Shown here one piece after another: positions 61,967 through 64,000 of a DNA stretch of 64,000 nucleotides (positions within the stretch are counted from its first letter, which is position 1; the number at the start of each line of letters is the position of its first letter). The translations under genes and the position numbers were made by a program. Source of the stretch: JACMLX01 sp031374935 (GTDB taxonomy: Bacteria; Gemmatimonadota; Gemmatimonadetes; Gemmatimonadales; Gemmatimonadaceae); NCBI GenBank assembly GCA_031374935.1, contig JANMHB010000161.1:8784-72783 (forward strand), written 5' to 3'. The notes beneath the pieces were generated by a model. That model saw only the letters and a list, made by a program, of their open reading frames with translations, had not been told where the DNA came from and did no database searches.

Positions 61967-62305
61967 ATGGCGAGAACCGTATCCAAGGTCCCGCGAACTC
62001 TCCTGCACCCTGCGCCATCCGACAGTGTGGCGCGCGGCGCAGTAGTCGCCACGGCAACCGAACTCGGCCAGGTCGTACGGTGGGTGCGCGGCGAGCGACG
62101 GGTGTCTCGGGAAGAGGCCGCCGCCCGCGCCGGTGTAAGCCGCGACTTGCTGCGAGATCTCGAGCGCGCGGCGCGCGGTGTCAACCTGGCGCAGGCGCTC
62201 GATGTCCTCGCGAGTTTCGGTGTCGACGTCGTGCTGGTGCCTCGTGACCGATCGTTCACCCTGCGCGATCCGCGTGACCTCCCGCCGATCACACCAGTGC
62301 GATGA
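61967..62305 (+). CDS. hipB: HipB-like antitoxin, XRE family DNA-binding protein
   Basis: A 112-residue antitoxin: a short basic N-terminal arm, then an XRE helix-turn-helix (ELGQVVRWVRGERRVSREEAAARAGVSRDLLRDLE) and the family ending RGVNLAQALDVLASFGVDVVLVP. HipB binds DNA as a dimer and neutralises HipA. ATG 61967 is the best start (a TTG lies 15 bases before). Its stop overlaps the HipA start by 4 bases (ATGA), the usual coupling. The N-terminal arm is longer than in E. coli HipB and could be a contact to HipA or DNA. Confidence 0.88.
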   Translation: MARTVSKVPRTLLHPAPSDSVARGAVVATATELGQVVRWVRGERRVSREEAAARAGVSRDLLRDLERAARGVNLAQALDVLASFGVDVVLVPRDRSFTLRDPRDLPPITPVR

Positions 62306-63669
62306 CAGCCGCCACGCCCGCCGGTCTCGCCTCGGATGTCGACGTGTATCTCGATGGGCGACGGGTTGGCACGCTGAGCAGCCAAGGATCCCGAGGCTCG
62401 TCCAGCACCTTCACGTACGACAACACCGTGCTCGGCGACCCGACCGCCTCCGTAAGTCTTCGAATGCCGGTGCGCGCAGCTCCCTACCCGGAGCACGACA
62501 CGCTCGCCTGCTTCGAGAACCTCCTGCCCGATGGCGATCTCCGCACCCTCCTCGCGGCAAGCGTGCAGCGCGCCTCGACCGACGTCGTGGGGCTGCTCGG
62601 TGTCTTCGGTGGCGAGTGCGCTGGCGCACTCTCGCTGTGGCCGCACGGACAGATGCCGCCCGCCGAACCCACCTATCGCCCGTGCGGGGCCGGAGACATC
62701 CGAGCCGCATTCGCGCCGTCACCCTTGGTGGGCCCCCGCGATCTCGGACTGCAGAGTCGGCCGGACGATGCCGGCGGTTCCGTGAGCGCCGGGCTTCCTG
62801 GTGTCCTCGCCTCGGCACGTATGTCCATGAGCGGCGCACAGGAAAAGCTCGTCCTGTATCGTCGGCCCCAGACCGGCACCGAGCCTCCGGGGGCCGCGCC
62901 GGACTATCGCCTCCCGGTTGCAGGCGCCCCGACGACCGTGCTCGTCAAGCGCGAGCGGGCCTGGTTCCCCGGGCTGCTCCAGAATGAGCTGGCCTCGATG
63001 ACGATGATGGCCTCAGCCGGGGTGCCTACCTCACCGCACACGGTCTGCGCTCTCGACGCAGGTGTCTACGAAACGGCGCGATTCGACCGGGTACTCCGGC
63101 CGAACGGGAGTGTCATCCGGCTGCACGCCGAGGACGGCTGTCAGCTGACGGGAAAGCCACCAAGCGCGAAGTACGCGCAGGCCGGCGGGCCGACCTACGC
63201 TGACCTGACCGACGCACTGCTCCGCTACGGCACCAACCCTGGCGCCGATACCCCGACGCTCTTTCGCTGGGCGGTCGCGAACCTGGCGCTTGGCAATCGT
63301 GACGCACACGCCAAGAACGTCAGCGTGTTCCGCACCGAAACAGGCGAGATTTGTTTGGCGCTGGCCTACGACGTCGTCTGCACCATGGCGTACAAGCATC
63401 TGGACACCGTGCTGCCGCTATCCTTCGCGGGGGCGCTGCACCTGGCGGAACTCACGCCGCCGGCACTCGCGAAGGCGGCGCGCTCCTTCAAGATCACGCC
63501 GGCGCTCGCGAAAGAGCTGGTGGCCGATGTGTGCGACCGGCTGGACGCCAACCGTGACGCCGCGCTGCTCGCCGCTGAGCGATTGGCTGGTCCGCACGAA
63601 GTGCTGACGTCGGTCGGTCTGGTGGTGGCCGCCACGACAGCAGAAACACGGCGCCGACTGCTCGGATAG
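62302..63669 (+). CDS. hipA: HipA-like Ser/Thr kinase toxin
   Basis: A 455-residue kinase of the HipA family. N-terminal subdomain (about 12-130) begins VDVYLDGRRVGTLS and holds LLPDGDLR; the kinase part carries SGAQEK (177-182), the ATP Lys in VLVKRE (216), ARFDR (259-263), HAEDGCQ (275-281), the catalytic Asp in GNRDAHAKN (D334) and the metal Asp in LAYDVV (D357). In E. coli HipA phosphorylates glutamyl-tRNA synthetase and causes dormancy. All key residues are present, so it should be active. It is followed by tRNA-Thr with 191 bases between. Confidence 0.93.
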   Translation: MTAATPAGLASDVDVYLDGRRVGTLSSQGSRGSSSTFTYDNTVLGDPTASVSLRMPVRAAPYPEHDTLACFENLLPDGDLRTLLAASVQRASTDVVGLLGVFGGECAGALSLWPHGQMPPAEPTYRPCGAGDIRAAFAPSPLVGPRDLGLQSRPDDAGGSVSAGLPGVLASARMSMSGAQEKLVLYRRPQTGTEPPGAAPDYRLPVAGAPTTVLVKRERAWFPGLLQNELASMTMMASAGVPTSPHTVCALDAGVYETARFDRVLRPNGSVIRLHAEDGCQLTGKPPSAKYAQAGGPTYADLTDALLRYGTNPGADTPTLFRWAVANLALGNRDAHAKNVSVFRTETGEICLALAYDVVCTMAYKHLDTVLPLSFAGALHLAELTPPALAKAARSFKITPALAKELVADVCDRLDANRDAALLAAERLAGPHEVLTSVGLVVAATTAETRRRLLG

Positions 63670-63860
63670 CCCTCGAGAGCGCCGCGAGCCTGGGCCACCG
63701 CGTCACAACGACCGCGGAGACACGGGGCCGGCCCCTGATCCACGGCACTGGACTGTCCAGACGCCGACCCCTCCAATCTCGCAACACCCCCACCCTTGAG
63801 TCCCACCCCTCCCCCGCTTACCTTCACAGACTTGCCCCGCGCCGCGCCTGCGTCGGGCAC

Positions 63861-63933
63861 GCTCGCATAGCTCAGTCGGTAGAGCACATCCTTGGTAAGG
63901 ATGAGGTCATCGGTTCGATCCCGATTGCGAGCT
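63861..63933 (+). tRNA. tRNA-Thr (GGT)
   Basis: Complete cloverleaf: acceptor GCTCGCA/TGCGAGC, D-arm GCTC AGTCGGTA GAGC, anticodon stem CATCC/GGATG with loop TTGGTAA (anticodon GGT), T-arm ATCGG TTCGATC CCGAT, discriminator T. No CCA is encoded. The remaining 67 bases to the window end show nothing. Confidence 0.97.
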
Positions 63934-64000
63934 CTGTTGGCGTTTCGGTTCGTTGTTCCACCTCGGCGGATTCGTCCCGTGCCAACTGGCACGAGCGGAC

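Noticed and set aside
1..64000. CRISPR arrays, prophage or origin of replication
   Set aside because: I saw no regularly spaced identical repeats, no phage structural genes and no dnaA-box clusters in the window.

Overview
The window is GC-rich chromosomal DNA from what looks like a member of the Gemmatimonadota or a close relative. I infer this from gene content, not from a marker gene: many exported proteins with short Ala-rich signal peptides, a large Ser/Thr kinase with a TPR tail, a DUF5916 protein, translationally coupled FecR and TonB-receptor genes, and lineage-type lipoproteins. There is no rRNA. Two tRNA genes are present: Gly (TCC) at 30251 and Thr (GGT) at 63861. The host-like genes form many short operons, several with 4-base ATGA/GTGA overlaps, separated by 100-450 bp gaps that often hold broken genes.

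Region 1-8.1 kb is accessory DNA. After the tail of a TPR protein it holds two structures that match integron attC recombination sites in every part (R boxes, equal spacers, L boxes, an extrahelical base, a variable loop). One lies at 1154-1249 on the minus strand and one at 4720-4810 on the plus strand. Each has a small gene starting just past its R' box: a C-terminally cut GNAT acetyltransferase and a small membrane protein. An IS110-family transposase remnant touches the first site and an IS91-family remnant touches the second. Between them is a lower-GC AraC regulator and CPBP protease pair that looks alphaproteobacterial. No integrase gene is seen, so this is a decayed cluster of attC sites lacking an integrase. 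Small genes follow (a secreted protein, a lipoprotein, a four-helix membrane protein, a VOC protein).

Region 8-30 kb is mostly core-like: the Ser/Thr kinase; an overlapping P-loop kinase and sucrose-phosphorylase-like GH13 pair; an overlapping ArsR/SRPBCC pair with a clear upstream inverted repeat; a cysteine-free DksA-like protein; a C39-like papain-fold protein; a DUF2207 membrane protein; an esterase; an ABC-2 exporter followed by an M48 lipoprotein protease; a PEP-CTERM protein with a terminator; an M20 peptidase; a VOC protein; a strictosidine-synthase-like propeller; and a fasciclin domain protein.

Region 30-64 kb starts with tRNA-Gly, which is followed by a 3' fragment of a branched-chain aminotransferase. 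Then come a Uma2 nuclease, a Cu/Zn superoxide dismutase lipoprotein, DUF5916, DinB, an ECF sigma factor, and a pair made of a PDZ protein and an NlpC/P60-like protein whose catalytic Cys is Ala. After these lie a YfbK-type vWA protein, YccF, an amidohydrolase, CutC, an M19 dipeptidase, a secreted FG-GAP/CRTAC1 protein overlapping a CehA/McbA-type hydrolase, a HEAT-repeat protein, a FecI/FecR/TonB-receptor regulon, a hydrolase flanked by two paralogous one-helix PH-like proteins, and a HipBA module just before tRNA-Thr. Three relics (an ECF sigma factor, a PepSY protein and an unidentified frameshifted gene) show ongoing gene decay.
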